The notes beneath the pieces are model-generated. The model did not search any database, had not been told where the DNA came from, and saw nothing but the letters and a program-made list of their open reading frames with translations. Shown in pieces: positions 49,851 to 59,498 of a DNA stretch of 64,000 nt; position 1 is the stretch's first letter, and each line of letters starts with the position of its first letter. Location of the stretch: contig CAKZON010000024.1 of the NCBI GenBank assembly GCA_937136425.1, positions 1-64,000 on the forward strand, given 5' to 3'. A program made the translations under genes and the position numbers. This DNA is from an uncultured Crocinitomix sp. Its GTDB lineage: Bacteria; Bacteroidota; Bacteroidia; Flavobacteriales_D; Crocinitomicaceae.

Positions 49851-50324
49851 ATGGCATTCTATCAAAAAGAAGTAAGTCAAGTAATAAATGGTAGTCTAAA
49901 TGATGTTTGGGATTTTATCTCTTCACCTAAAAACTTAAAGGAGATAACACCAGATCATATGGGTTTTGATATTACTTCTAAAAATACACCCGAAAAAATG
50001 TATCCTGGTTTAGTCATTAGTTATAAAGTAAAGCCCTTAGCGAATATCAAAACAACTTGGGTTACCGAAATCACACAGGTCAGCGATAAAAAATATTTTG
50101 TAGATGAGCAGCGCATTGGTCCTTATAAAATGTGGCACCACCAGCATATTATTGAATCCATGGAAAATGGCTGTGTATTAATGAAAGACATTATAAGCTA
50201 TAGCCCGCCTTTTGGTTTTTTAGGTGCAATTGCTAATCAGCTTTTAATAAAGAAAAAATTGGATGAGATTTTTGAATATAGAAGGATCGCCTTAGAAAAA
50301 AGGTTTCCGCCTAGCTCCAATTAA
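49851..50324 (+). CDS. SRPBCC (START/Bet v 1-like) protein
   Basis: 157 residues, one hydrophobic-cavity fold. The N terminus YQKEVSQVINGSLNDVWDFISSPKNL is the standard strand-helix opening; GLVISYKVKPLANIKTTWVT, YFVDEQRIGPYKMWHHQHII and CVLMKDIISYSPPFG follow, and a long C-terminal helix closes the cavity. It matches the cell-division-inhibitor-like or cyclase-like SRPBCC group often linked with lipid or polyketide binding. The ligand is unknown. Its stop overlaps the stop of the convergent lipoprotein gene by four bases (TTAA). Confidence 0.82.
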   Translation: MAFYQKEVSQVINGSLNDVWDFISSPKNLKEITPDHMGFDITSKNTPEKMYPGLVISYKVKPLANIKTTWVTEITQVSDKKYFVDEQRIGPYKMWHHQHIIESMENGCVLMKDIISYSPPFGFLGAIANQLLIKKKLDEIFEYRRIALEKRFPPSSN

Positions 50325-51088
50325 AACTCCAATTGTTTATTGCTAATTGCAGATCTTTTAATTTCTAATTTATTTTGATCAGTTAGCAGAACTTCTATCC
50401 AACCTATTGAATAACAATTTTCATCTTCATATTTTCGAAAGAGTAAATATGTCTTTTCTCCTGTTGGAATTGGATAGCATGTAGGCTCTAAGATAGTAAT
50501 GTCGCAAGTAAGGCTATCAAAGGTTTCATTAAATTCGCATTCCATAAATTCATGTCCAGACGAAGCTAATTCTAAATACCCCAATGAGTTTTCCCCCCAT
50601 ACTAATTCATTCGGATTAAATTCTTCTCCTTCCATAAAAGTCATAGGATTATTGGCACCCGCACCTATAAACGTATAATCTTCATCTTGACAACCGGTGA
50701 TGAGTCTACGCTCTCTTCTTGGAAAAGAACCTTCCCAGTTCTGATAATATGGCGTTTCTAAATAGTATTCGTCACCTGAATTTTTAATTTCTAAAATTTC
50801 AACAAATGGGTTTGGTACTTCTAAGATGACATTCCAAAACTCAAACCCTGTCCCTGAATCAACACTGTCTCTTTCACTCCTAAAATTAATATCAATCAAA
50901 TTATCATTATCCAAATCAATTTCAACCTCATCCACTTTTAGCCAATCCTCCTCATTAATTCCTTCAATCGTCACATCATGAGTAGTAATTGTCATACGTT
51001 TATCAGATCCAACTGCATATTTATCGTATCTACTTTTTTTACATGAAAATAGAAACAGGACTACAAGAAAAGGAAGATAAAATTTCAT
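50321..51088 (-). CDS. Lipoprotein of unknown function
   Basis: 255 residues. SPII signal MKFYLPFLVVLFLFSC with lipobox LFSC, then KKSRYDKY. The mature part is beta-rich and acidic, with an FG-GAP-like DLDNDNLIDINFRSERD calcium-loop segment near residue 57. Later parts (GLEFWNV-like strands, SCDITILEPTCYPIPTGEKT) show no recognised domain. It is monocistronic and convergent with the SRPBCC gene. Confidence 0.65.
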   Translation of the reverse strand: MKFYLPFLVVLFLFSCKKSRYDKYAVGSDKRMTITTHDVTIEGINEEDWLKVDEVEIDLDNDNLIDINFRSERDSVDSGTGFEFWNVILEVPNPFVEILEIKNSGDEYYLETPYYQNWEGSFPRRERRLITGCQDEDYTFIGAGANNPMTFMEGEEFNPNELVWGENSLGYLELASSGHEFMECEFNETFDSLTCDITILEPTCYPIPTGEKTYLLFRKYEDENCYSIGWIEVLLTDQNKLEIKRSAISNKQLEF

Positions 51089-51205
51089 AAGATTGAGTTT
51101 TGTTTCTTCAAATATAAGTTATATCACAGATTAATAGGCATTGATTTTTTTGACAAAAAAACGTTTTTATACATTTCAAAATCAACATTTTACTATCTTA
51201 TGTAG

Positions 51206-51448
51206 ATGAAATTTTCAAATAAATGCCCTAAATGCGAGAGCAATGACATATACACAGATGAAGGTATAACAAAGCAAGGAGTTCGCACCGCAATTGGTAT
51301 TTCAAGCTGGACTCGTCTATATTTTGACATGTATATTTGTTCGAATTGTGGTTTTACCGAAGAATATGTGAGAGAAGAAGATCTTCAAGACTCAAAAAAA
51401 ATGGAAAAACTCAAAGAAAATTGGAAAAAGAAGAATACAGGTTTGTAA
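51206..51448 (+). CDS. Small zinc-ribbon protein
   Basis: 80 residues with two CxxC knuckles, CPKCESND at about 8-11 and CSNCGF at about 47-50, forming a rubredoxin-like zinc ribbon. The tail is charged and helical (EEDLQDSKKMEKLKENWKKK). Such proteins can be adaptors or RNA-polymerase-like zinc ribbons; no function can be assigned. It precedes the VWA/MoxR pair by about 95 bases on the same strand, and cotranscription is possible. Confidence 0.7.
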   Translation: MKFSNKCPKCESNDIYTDEGITKQGVRTAIGISSWTRLYFDMYICSNCGFTEEYVREEDLQDSKKMEKLKENWKKKNTGL

Positions 51449-51543
51449 TTTAAATGAACAATTTCCGTCCGATAATAGTTATCTTAGTACAATGCTGATT
51501 TAATTCAAATCAGTATTTAGATGGCTTATTAGCTGCATCAATT

Positions 51544-52668
51544 ATGAAAAATTTAAAACCTCAATCTGGATTTGTATTCTCTGAATATATTGAACCCGAA
51601 AAAGAACCATTTGATCGGTTTTTTGACATTTTTAAGGAAGTAATCACCTACACATCTGGAGATGTGGATGAAGCCTTGGATTGGTTAGCCCACTTGGACA
51701 AAGAATATAAATTAAGTACGGACGAATACAACCTAGATGACTTTATTGAAGACTTAAAGAAAAGAGGTTACATAAAGGATGATGACGATCCTGATAGCGA
51801 AGGTGGAATGGCAATAACTGCCAAAACAGAACGAGCCATTCGACAACAAGCACTCAACCATATCTTTGGAAAGCTTAAACGCAGTGGCTCTGGCAATCAC
51901 AAAACCAAACATACAGGTCAAGGAGATGAGCACAATGGAGAGTTCCGAAATTATCACTATGGAGATTCCTTAGAACGAATTTCGATGACTGAAAGCCTTC
52001 GCAATGCTCAGATTAATAATGGCATTGGCGATTTTAAATTGACAGAAGATGATTTAGTAGTTGAACAAACAAGTTTCAAAGCACAGATGAGTACCGTTCT
52101 GATGATTGACATTAGTCATAGTATGATTTTATATGGCGAAGACCGCATTACCCCTGCTAAAAAAGTGGCTATGGCATTGGTTGAATTGATTCGAAGCCGT
52201 TACCCGAAAGACACGCTCGATATTCTAGTCTTTGGGAATGATGCTTGGCCTATTAAAGTGAAAGACCTCCCTTATTTGCAAGTTGGTCCGTATCATACCA
52301 ATACTGTTGCTGGAATTCAGTTAGCATTAGATTTATTACGAAGAAAAAAGAATACAAACAAACAAATTTTCATGATTACTGACGGTAAACCAAGTTGCTT
52401 GCGTTTGCCTAATGGCGAATATTACCAAAATAGCTTTGGGCTAGACGATTACATTACCGATAAATGCTACAACATGGCTCGGCAAGCAAGAAAACTACAA
52501 ATTCCTATTACCACATTCATGATTGCAAGAGATAATTATTTGATGGAATTTGTAGAAAAATTCACAAAAGAAAATAGAGGCAAAGCCTTTTACACTGGTC
52601 TCAAAGGATTAGGTGAAATGATTTTTGAAGATTACGAAACCAATAGAAAAAAAAGACTCAAAGGCTAA
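51544..52668 (+). CDS. VWA (von Willebrand A) domain protein partnered with a MoxR ATPase
   Basis: 374 residues. An N-terminal helical region about 1-150 is rich in acidic residues. A VWA domain spans about 178-370, with the MIDAS metal site in MLMIDISHSMIL (DxSxS), the Thr of NTVAGIQ, and TDGKPS. There is no signal peptide, so it is cytoplasmic. It is followed 46 bases later by a MoxR AAA+ gene. MoxR-VWA pairs act as chaperones that insert metals or mature protein complexes; the substrate here is unknown. The N-terminal region may hold the docking site for the ATPase. Confidence 0.85.
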   Translation: MKNLKPQSGFVFSEYIEPEKEPFDRFFDIFKEVITYTSGDVDEALDWLAHLDKEYKLSTDEYNLDDFIEDLKKRGYIKDDDDPDSEGGMAITAKTERAIRQQALNHIFGKLKRSGSGNHKTKHTGQGDEHNGEFRNYHYGDSLERISMTESLRNAQINNGIGDFKLTEDDLVVEQTSFKAQMSTVLMIDISHSMILYGEDRITPAKKVAMALVELIRSRYPKDTLDILVFGNDAWPIKVKDLPYLQVGPYHTNTVAGIQLALDLLRRKKNTNKQIFMITDGKPSCLRLPNGEYYQNSFGLDDYITDKCYNMARQARKLQIPITTFMIARDNYLMEFVEKFTKENRGKAFYTGLKGLGEMIFEDYETNRKKRLKG

Positions 52669-52713
52669 GTTTAACACTGATTACCAATTACTAACGACAC
52701 TGACTAAAAAATA

Positions 52714-54168
52714 ATGAATCATAAAGAAATTAAAACACTAGGCGAGTTAAAAGCCACGGGATATTCAACGCAAAGCATTAAGGATGAATTACGCGAAAAT
52801 TTAATCGCCAAATTACGCTCCAAAGAACCTGCTTTTGAAGGCATAATTGGATATGACGCAACTGTATTGCCCCAATTAGAGCGTGCCATTTTATCAAAAC
52901 ATAATATTAACTTATTAGGACTACGCGGACAAGCTAAAACCAGACTTGCTCGTGGTCTTGTTAACCTACTTAATGAATGGATGCCTATTGTAGCAGGGTC
53001 TGAAATTAACGACGATCCACTTGATCCGATTTCAAAATTTGCTATTGACAAAATTAATGAACTGAAGGACGAAACGCCTATTGCATGGGTGCACCGCAGT
53101 AATCGTTTTTATGAAAAACTAGCAACACCTGATGTAACAGTTGCAGATTTAATTGGAGATGTTGATCCTATCAAAGCGGCCAACTTAAAACTTTCTTATG
53201 CAGATGAAAGAGTGATTCATTACGGGATGATTCCCCGTGCTAATCGTTGCATTTTTGTCATTAATGAACTACCAGATTTACAAGCAAGAATTCAGGTTGC
53301 ATTGTTCAATATTTTGCAAGAAGGGGATGTTCAAATACGTGGATTTCAAATTCGCCTGAATTTAGATTTACAATTTATTTTCACAGCAAATCCAGAGGAT
53401 TACACGAATCGTGGGAGTATTGTCACGCCTTTAAAAGATCGTATAGGATCTCAAATATTAACCCACTACCCTATCAATCGAGATATTGCTAGAGCCATTA
53501 CTTCGCAAGAGTCTAAAATTAATGCCGATTTAGCAGACAAAATTCATGTGCCTGAGTTAGCAACAATATTATTAGAACAAATTGGGTTTGAAGCTAGAAC
53601 AAGCGAATTTATTGATGTTAAAAGCGGAATATCTGCAAGAATGGCAATAACAGCTTATGAAAACTTGATTAGTGCCGCCGAGTTACGCTTAATCAAAAGT
53701 GGAGAAGAATCAACTACGGTTCGCATGAACGATTTGTTAGGAGTTATTCCGGCAATTACGGGAAAGGTAGAGTTAGTATATGAAGGTGAACAAGAAGGAT
53801 CAGAAGAGGTTGCGCTATTATTAATTGGAAGTGCAATAAAAACCCTTTTTAATGAATACTTCGTGGAAATTAAAAAATTAGCGAAACAAGGGGAATATGA
53901 TGATTTTGATAAACTGACGGAGTGGTTCATTAACAACCCCGGATTTGAGATCATTAATGAGAGTAATAATGATGAATTTACTTCGGCCATTAACTCGATC
54001 TCTCCTCTGACGAATATTCTTGAAAAATTCCAACCCAATTTGCCAGCTGCGGACATTCTGTTTGTAAAAGAATTTGTGCTTTGGGCTATGGTTGAATATA
54101 AAAAACTAGCTAAAAAGAAATTTGATGAGGGATATGAATTTGAAGACACAATTCTGAAAGGTTATTAA
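52714..54168 (+). CDS. MoxR-type AAA+ ATPase
   Basis: 484 residues, AAA+ of the MoxR/RavA/magnesium-chelatase class. Walker A is GLRGQAKTRLARG near 68-80 and Walker B is FVINELPDL near 185. The sensor and pre-sensor segment is FIFTANPEDYTNRGSIVTPL, and the arginine-finger segment is LKDRIGSQILTHYP. Helical and lid regions fill 260-484. It should form a hexamer that remodels a client together with the VWA protein encoded 46 bases upstream. It is longer than typical MoxR (about 320-350) because of its C-terminal helical extension. Confidence 0.88.
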   Translation: MNHKEIKTLGELKATGYSTQSIKDELRENLIAKLRSKEPAFEGIIGYDATVLPQLERAILSKHNINLLGLRGQAKTRLARGLVNLLNEWMPIVAGSEINDDPLDPISKFAIDKINELKDETPIAWVHRSNRFYEKLATPDVTVADLIGDVDPIKAANLKLSYADERVIHYGMIPRANRCIFVINELPDLQARIQVALFNILQEGDVQIRGFQIRLNLDLQFIFTANPEDYTNRGSIVTPLKDRIGSQILTHYPINRDIARAITSQESKINADLADKIHVPELATILLEQIGFEARTSEFIDVKSGISARMAITAYENLISAAELRLIKSGEESTTVRMNDLLGVIPAITGKVELVYEGEQEGSEEVALLLIGSAIKTLFNEYFVEIKKLAKQGEYDDFDKLTEWFINNPGFEIINESNNDEFTSAINSISPLTNILEKFQPNLPAADILFVKEFVLWAMVEYKKLAKKKFDEGYEFEDTILKGY

Positions 54169-54215
54169 AAAGCAACACGAATGAACCTCTTTGCGGTTTG
54201 TTTGTACACTAGCAT

Positions 54216-54686
54216 ATGAAACCTTTATTCATCTTCATTTTTTTAATATTAATTGGCGGATTTAAGAGCCGTGCACAAAACGAACTAGTGAATATTCACC
54301 TCAGCAAATCTGAGATGCACGGCGGTACCCAATCTAGTGGAGTTTCAACAACACTTGCCTATACTTTTGTTTCTAAAAAGGCAATAAAAATGTTAAACAT
54401 AACATTTGAAGAAGCACCACTTCTACTTGATGCTAAAGACACGCTTATTATTTTTTTGATTACTCACCGACCATATGGCGGAATCAGCTTAGATAATCGT
54501 TCAGAGATTGGAGAATATCAAGAAAAAAAATCTTTTGCCTCTTATTATAGAAACAGTGCTTATCACCTTAGTGTTAATACAAAATCTGAATTTAAATTAG
54601 CAGCAACTTATAAATACAAGAAAAAGAAATATGTTGCTAAACGTAAAACAGAAATTGACATGGAGCAACAAAACTATGCCCCCTAG
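54216..54686 (+). CDS. Secreted protein of unknown function
   Basis: 156 residues. Signal peptide MKPLFIFIFLILIGGFKSRAQ, then a predicted all-beta domain (LVNIHLSKSEMHGGTQSSGV, KDTLIIFLITHRPYGGISLD, FKLAATYKYKKKKYVAKRK). No motif recognised and no Cys. It starts 48 bases after the MoxR gene, so it may be the last gene of that operon, but export separates it from a cytoplasmic ATPase. Confidence 0.6.
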   Translation: MKPLFIFIFLILIGGFKSRAQNELVNIHLSKSEMHGGTQSSGVSTTLAYTFVSKKAIKMLNITFEEAPLLLDAKDTLIIFLITHRPYGGISLDNRSEIGEYQEKKSFASYYRNSAYHLSVNTKSEFKLAATYKYKKKKYVAKRKTEIDMEQQNYAP

Positions 54687-54830
54687 GCATTTTAACAATT
54701 TTTATAACTCTTCTCAGCTGTTAGCTGTAACTTCTTCTCGTTTTAACAAATCCCAACATCCTTTAACAATTCTTTAGATTTTGGGCTATACTCTTACCAT
54801 ACCTTTAAATACACATTTAAATTTAAAGAT

Positions 54831-55322
54831 ATGCCCATTAAAAATTTATGCCTTCTATTATTAGCTGCTAGCACTGCTTTTGCCTGTAAAAAATATGTAG
54901 ACGGTCCAAATTTTAGTTTAAAATCAGAAGAAGCCCGATTGGTCAGAAAATGGCAGGTTCAAATCGCTTATCATTCTTTTTTTACAGACACTCCTTCGCA
55001 AGGAGAAGATCAAACCTATATCTGGCAAAACTTAAAAATTGAATTTAAAGAGGACAATACCTACGTCTTAGAAAATTACAATATTGCTTTAACAGAAAAA
55101 ACAATTGAAACAGGAAATTGGGAATTTACAGAAGACCTTTTAAGAGTGAAAACTACCGGAACAGAAAAGCGTTATGATGTTGAAACAGATGATCTTTTAA
55201 GTCAAAAAAGTAAAAGCAATACTTGGCGCGTAACTCGTCTAACCAAAAAGGAATGTTGGATTTGGTATCAAAATCAAGTTGATCCCCCTTGGATCTATTT
55301 CAAGTTGAATTCTTATAAGTAA
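54831..55322 (+). CDS. Lipocalin-like lipoprotein
   Basis: 163 residues. Lipobox AFAC followed by KKYVDGP. The mature chain follows the small lipocalin pattern seen in many Bacteroidota lipoproteins: a first strand LVRKWQVQIAYHSF, later LKIEFKEDNTYVLENYN, TGNWEFTEDLLRVKTTG, TWRVTRLTKKECWIWYQNQ, and a final strand WIYFKLNSYK. It would bind a small hydrophobic ligand or serve as a structural module; neither can be tested here. Monocistronic. Confidence 0.7.
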   Translation: MPIKNLCLLLLAASTAFACKKYVDGPNFSLKSEEARLVRKWQVQIAYHSFFTDTPSQGEDQTYIWQNLKIEFKEDNTYVLENYNIALTEKTIETGNWEFTEDLLRVKTTGTEKRYDVETDDLLSQKSKSNTWRVTRLTKKECWIWYQNQVDPPWIYFKLNSYK

Positions 55323-55351
55323 ATGGTGATTCTATGACGTGTTTAACGCTC

Positions 55352-55849
55352 CTATATCACATCAAAATCATCAATAACATCATCCGAATGCTGATTTGTA
55401 GTCAAGCCCATTTTTTGACGATAATCTCGAACAGCTTGGACAAGAAGCACGATTGAAAAAGCCAGACATATGAGGCCAAACAACCACCAAGAAAGATAGG
55501 TAGTCCCAAAGGAATCTGCATCATTATTAGCAATAAAAATAATGTTCATTAAAATGAATAGACTGGAAAGGATTATACCGATTATAGATATGGTTTTCAC
55601 CGTTCGACGAAGAATTTGCTTCAAATTTCCAATATAAAACCCTAGAAAAAACAAGCCAACTATTATCATGAAGAAAGCTCCGTTCAAACCTAAATTTGTA
55701 ATTCCGGCATCCAAACGTGCAAATCCACTTCCGTAATAACCATAGGTAGATCTAAGCAGTTCACCAATTGCCGTTGCAATATACCTACCATACCAAAAAA
55801 TGCCTATACTGGCTAATATTCCTATTGTGTTTAATATTCTCATTTTCAA
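55352..55849 (-). CDS. Four-helix membrane protein (paralogue of 60234-60719)
   Basis: 165 residues with four hydrophobic helices (about 7-25, 50-72, 82-105, 115-140). The last has IVLLVQAVRDYRQK, shared with the 60234 gene as IVLLVQAVRYENRN. A charged, acidic C-terminal tail (SDDVIDDFDVI) also matches in style (TNTEVIDTEIV). There is no signal peptide beyond the first helix. It is probably an inner-membrane protein; the family is unknown to me. The two copies flank five unrelated genes. Confidence 0.65.
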   Translation of the reverse strand: MKMRILNTIGILASIGIFWYGRYIATAIGELLRSTYGYYGSGFARLDAGITNLGLNGAFFMIIVGLFFLGFYIGNLKQILRRTVKTISIIGIILSSLFILMNIIFIANNDADSFGTTYLSWWLFGLICLAFSIVLLVQAVRDYRQKMGLTTNQHSDDVIDDFDVI

Positions 55850-56011
55850 TTATAATTGGCTAACTCAAATTTCTTAAAATTAGCTCTCCAAAAATAAGGA
55901 AATACCAATTGGTTGTTTGAATTATTAATGGGATATTTTAAATTTACACAATAACGCAAAACCTGAAATCAACAATTGTGTTTTACCTTATTGCTCAATA
56001 AAAAGACAGTT

Positions 56012-56554
56012 TTGAACTATTTATTTTCAACCGAAAGGTTACAAGTACGCCCATTAGACAGTAATGACTTGGATGCTTTGCATAAAATGCATTCTAATCC
56101 AAATGTTATGCGATACACAGGTGATAAGCCTAAAACTTTAAAGGAAGATCAAGAAAACCTTACCCATGTTATTAACTGCTATACAAAACCAAATAATGAT
56201 TTTTGGGTGTGGGCTGTTGAGCGCAAAACTGATGGAATAATGATTGGAACCTGTGCCTTGCTTAAAACCAACCCCGAACCTCCAGAGGAACAGGAGGACG
56301 AGATTGGTTATCGATTTACAGAAGATTATTGGGGCAATGGTTATGCCACAGAAATTACCAAAGGGCTACTCAATTTTGCTTTTACCAAACGCGGAAAAAA
56401 TGTGCTTATCGCAGAAGTTGATGAATTAAACTTAGCTTCAGTTAAAATATTAGAAAAGCAAATGAACTTTGTTAAAGCATATTACAGCGAAACTTACCAA
56501 TCCAATGACCGAAAATACGCTATTGACAAAGTCACTTTTCTGGCACGACAATAA
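56012..56554 (+). CDS. GNAT family acetyltransferase (RimJ/RimL type)
   Basis: 180 residues from TTG at 56012 (the family begins at FSTERLQVRPLDSNDLDAL); a TTG at 55976 would add twelve residues. Acetyl-CoA motif A is RFTEDYWGNGYATEITKGLL and motif B is DELNLASVKILEKQMNFVK. It belongs to the Acetyltransf_3 group, which acetylates protein N termini, amino sugars or antibiotics; the substrate is unknown. Monocistronic, with the converging MuiA-like gene 20 bases away. Confidence 0.85.
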   Translation: MNYLFSTERLQVRPLDSNDLDALHKMHSNPNVMRYTGDKPKTLKEDQENLTHVINCYTKPNNDFWVWAVERKTDGIMIGTCALLKTNPEPPEEQEDEIGYRFTEDYWGNGYATEITKGLLNFAFTKRGKNVLIAEVDELNLASVKILEKQMNFVKAYYSETYQSNDRKYAIDKVTFLARQ

Positions 56555-56575
56555 ATTTGTCGAATCATCACTTAA

Positions 56576-58222
56576 TTAAAAGTTTCCAACAAACTTCCCT
56601 TTTGGTTTCTTCACTTCATAAATAATTTCATGCTTCTTTTCCTGACCTGGGTCAATTTCATAACTCCATGTTAGTGTTCCTGTTTTTTCCTCACGTTTTG
56701 CCCGAGAAACATTCTTTACATTCACTTCTATTTCTTGACTATTTGAAATTGGAACCTGATCTTTAATCACTAAATCAACTGGAAATCTCTTTTTGCTTTT
56801 TACAATTAATTCTATTCCAATTTCAGTAGTTTCAATACCTCCACTAATTTTCATTTTTTTCTCGCTATACTGTTTTATTTTTCGGCGCTCAACAGTTATC
56901 TCTCTATCTTTGCCTAACATCAATTGAAGGTCATCCTCAACTTTTGAAGGATCAATAAATAATTTACCAACATAGGTTCCTTCTAAAAAGATATTCCCAA
57001 ATGCAGGAATTAAATCATATTGTTTCCATTTATCAATTTCTGCAAGCAAATAAACATTATTATCATACTTTGGAACAGCATAATAAATGTACTTAGTTTC
57101 CATGTCAAACTTTTCCAAAACCATTACTGCAACACCATCATTTCCGCTCATATTATATGCTAAATTACTTTCATACTCTCTGTTGATCATTTTATGCGTA
57201 GCATGTGTAAACTGTTGCAAATAATCTGTTGTATTTGGTGTAGAAGAGGTTCCATTAGTTTCCTGATAGCTTCCTGTGATACTAAGAGGTAATGCAGCAT
57301 TCGATATTGCACCATTATACATGAGTTGGTTAGTGCTTGAATAGTCTCTCTGTTTATTTTGGAAATATAAAACCCAAGGATGCACTTTTGGTACTTCAGC
57401 CAATATTTCAGGTTTTTTGGTTGACAAGATTAGTTTTACACCTGTCCAATCCACACCAGTATTTTGATTTATTGTTGCTTTACAAACAGTATTTAATGGA
57501 TGTTCAAATCCTTTCGATTTAATTTCATAAAACGGCGTCCAACTTACATTATCTACCAAATAGTTTAATTCAAAATTAATTGACATTGCTTTATCTGCAT
57601 AAATTTTTGCTTCAACAACTCCCATATAGGTTGTGTTTTCATGCATTGACAATCGACTATTTAAGCCTCTTGACAATTTAGACAACACTAAGTTTTCCTG
57701 TTCTAGTTCAACAATTAATTGGTCAATCTCGTTGGATCTATCTCTATAAAAATCTGCTAGCTCACCTAACCGTGCAACGAAAGTATCCTCAGTTTGTCCT
57801 CCTACCTTATTATGGTTTTGCACCAATTGCTTCTCTTTAAGTAGGTTCCCTATTTTATTGTTTCTAATCGTTATTTTTCTTTCTACAACCTGAATAGAAT
57901 CAGTAATAGCTTTCATCTTTTTGTCTAAACCAGTTCTAGGTTTTTGTTCCTGCATGTAACGGGTATAAACAACCGTAAAATTGTCATTTCCTTGTCGACT
58001 ATATAACTGAATAGAGTTTGCATTAATAGATTGTTCCAATCCTGTAAATCGGAAAATATTTTCGCCCTTTTTAAGACTTATTCTCTTTTCTCTCCCCAAT
58101 TGAGCCCCTTGTGTAAAAACCGTTGCTTTGTCAACTTTAGTTACTATATCGGTTTTTGAATTGGCTATAAGAATGGTACTGAAAAGACTAAAAAGTAAGG
58201 TGAAGGCGAAGTTAATTTTCAT
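56576..58222 (-). CDS. MuiA family protein (DUF4140/DUF4139)
   Basis: 548 residues. Signal peptide MKINFAFTLLFSLFSTILIANS, a DUF4140 N-terminal domain about 25-125 (KVDKATVFTQGAQLGREKRI), a coiled coil about 90-190, and a DUF4139 beta-sandwich about 200-545 (YLVDNVSWTPFYEIK, VELIVKSKKRFPVDLVIKDQ, GTLTWSYEIDPGQEKK). The family is named mucoidy inhibitor A from an old gene-dosage phenotype; its molecular role is unknown. It is periplasmic and monocistronic. Confidence 0.85.
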   Translation of the reverse strand: MKINFAFTLLFSLFSTILIANSKTDIVTKVDKATVFTQGAQLGREKRISLKKGENIFRFTGLEQSINANSIQLYSRQGNDNFTVVYTRYMQEQKPRTGLDKKMKAITDSIQVVERKITIRNNKIGNLLKEKQLVQNHNKVGGQTEDTFVARLGELADFYRDRSNEIDQLIVELEQENLVLSKLSRGLNSRLSMHENTTYMGVVEAKIYADKAMSINFELNYLVDNVSWTPFYEIKSKGFEHPLNTVCKATINQNTGVDWTGVKLILSTKKPEILAEVPKVHPWVLYFQNKQRDYSSTNQLMYNGAISNAALPLSITGSYQETNGTSSTPNTTDYLQQFTHATHKMINREYESNLAYNMSGNDGVAVMVLEKFDMETKYIYYAVPKYDNNVYLLAEIDKWKQYDLIPAFGNIFLEGTYVGKLFIDPSKVEDDLQLMLGKDREITVERRKIKQYSEKKMKISGGIETTEIGIELIVKSKKRFPVDLVIKDQVPISNSQEIEVNVKNVSRAKREEKTGTLTWSYEIDPGQEKKHEIIYEVKKPKGKFVGNF

Positions 58223-58436
58223 AATACAATAATGTTTTGATTGCTCAAATTTATTGTTATCAACACTTATTTAAAAGCTAGAAAAAGGCATTACCGCATA
58301 TGCTTGAGAGTACATTGCATATGAATGAGGCAAGTGCCATTTATTTCACATTAAAAATGGATTTATTTGTAAAACAAGCCTTGGATAATAAAGAAAATGA
58401 ATAACTTGGTTCTTGAATCTTTCAAAACAAATTCAC

Positions 58437-58946
58437 ATGAAAAAATTGGCGCTTAGCACTTCTCCGGACTATTATAAAGGTTATATTGAATTGGCCCCAG
58501 ACCAACCATTAATGGAGGTATTACCAACTGGAGGTATTGACTTGTTTGTGAATGAGCTAGAAACCTTAAAAGGAATTGGGCAACGTGTATATGCACCAGG
58601 CAAGTGGACAGTAAACGAACTTATTCAACATTTAATTGATACCGAAAGGATATTTGTGAATCGGGCGTTAAGATTTGTTCGCCAAGATGACACAACACTT
58701 CCTGGTTATGACCACAATGCCTACGTACCCGTTTCAATGGCTAATGATCAATCTATTGATGCTTTGCTTGAGGAATACCTTGCAGTAAGAAAATCTACTG
58801 AATTATTCTACCGCCCTTTAACAGAAAAACAGCTGCTATCTAGTGGCACAGCAAGTAGTGTGCAAATCTCACCTTTGAGTATTGGTTATATTTTAATTGG
58901 TCATCCAACTCACCATTTTAATGTGATAATGGAACGGTATTTATAA
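58437..58946 (+). CDS. DinB family protein
   Basis: 169 residues from the ATG at 58437; a TTG at 58413 would add eight. The four-helix bundle has the metal-binding histidines of the DinB/YfiT superfamily: KWTVNELIQHLIDTE (His near 65) and IGHPTHHFNVIMER (two His near 158-163). Members include bacillithiol- or mycothiol-dependent transferases. Bacteroidota that make bacillithiol often have several, so thiol transfer is a plausible role. Soluble and cytoplasmic. The next gene begins 29 bases downstream. Confidence 0.85.
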   Translation: MKKLALSTSPDYYKGYIELAPDQPLMEVLPTGGIDLFVNELETLKGIGQRVYAPGKWTVNELIQHLIDTERIFVNRALRFVRQDDTTLPGYDHNAYVPVSMANDQSIDALLEEYLAVRKSTELFYRPLTEKQLLSSGTASSVQISPLSIGYILIGHPTHHFNVIMERYL

Positions 58947-58975
58947 TATCCGTTTCACATATGCGTTTCATAAGA

Positions 58976-59461
58976 ATGAAACTTATTCTATTACTAACTG
59001 TAGCAATAATTCCTTATTTAAGTTTTTCTCAAGTAAAAGATTTAAATCAATTTAAACAAACCGACCTTTCCAATTTCAGGACAGATACCATTCAGAATGT
59101 GGTATACTATTATAAAGATACGTATGCTACAGGTTTTAAAAATGAGGTGTTATTAGGTTCCGATTCTTACACTCCAGAAGGTGTTATAAGTGGTTATTCA
59201 CGAATCGACACCTTAACTGGAATTCATTACTCCTTAACATATTATGAAAATGGAAATCCAAAGTCATTCAATTACGAATTGCAGCCTTTATTCAGCCAGA
59301 CCATATATTATTGGGAAAATGGAAAAGTTGGCTTAATCACTCACTTCAAAGATCTAACAATTAAACATGGTTGGTTTATAGAATATAATGAACAAGGTGT
59401 TTTAACAAGCAAAGAACTATATGCTGATGATGAATTAATTTACTCAGAACCGATCGAATAA
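58976..59461 (+). CDS. Secreted MORN-like repeat protein
   Basis: 161 residues from the ATG at 58976; an ATG at 58961 adds five and is not excluded. Signal peptide MKLILLLTVAIIPYLSFSQ, then beta-hairpin repeats of the MORN_2 kind: GIHYSLTYYENGNPKSFNYE, FSQTIYYWENGKVGLITHFK, HGWFIEYNEQGVLTSKELYA. These form an elongated beta sheet. Similar repeats occur in antitoxin-like and envelope proteins. The DinB gene 29 bases upstream may be cotranscribed. Confidence 0.7.
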   Translation: MKLILLLTVAIIPYLSFSQVKDLNQFKQTDLSNFRTDTIQNVVYYYKDTYATGFKNEVLLGSDSYTPEGVISGYSRIDTLTGIHYSLTYYENGNPKSFNYELQPLFSQTIYYWENGKVGLITHFKDLTIKHGWFIEYNEQGVLTSKELYADDELIYSEPIE

Positions 59462-59498
59462 AATCATAACCATTATTATTTAACCCTATCTTTAACTT

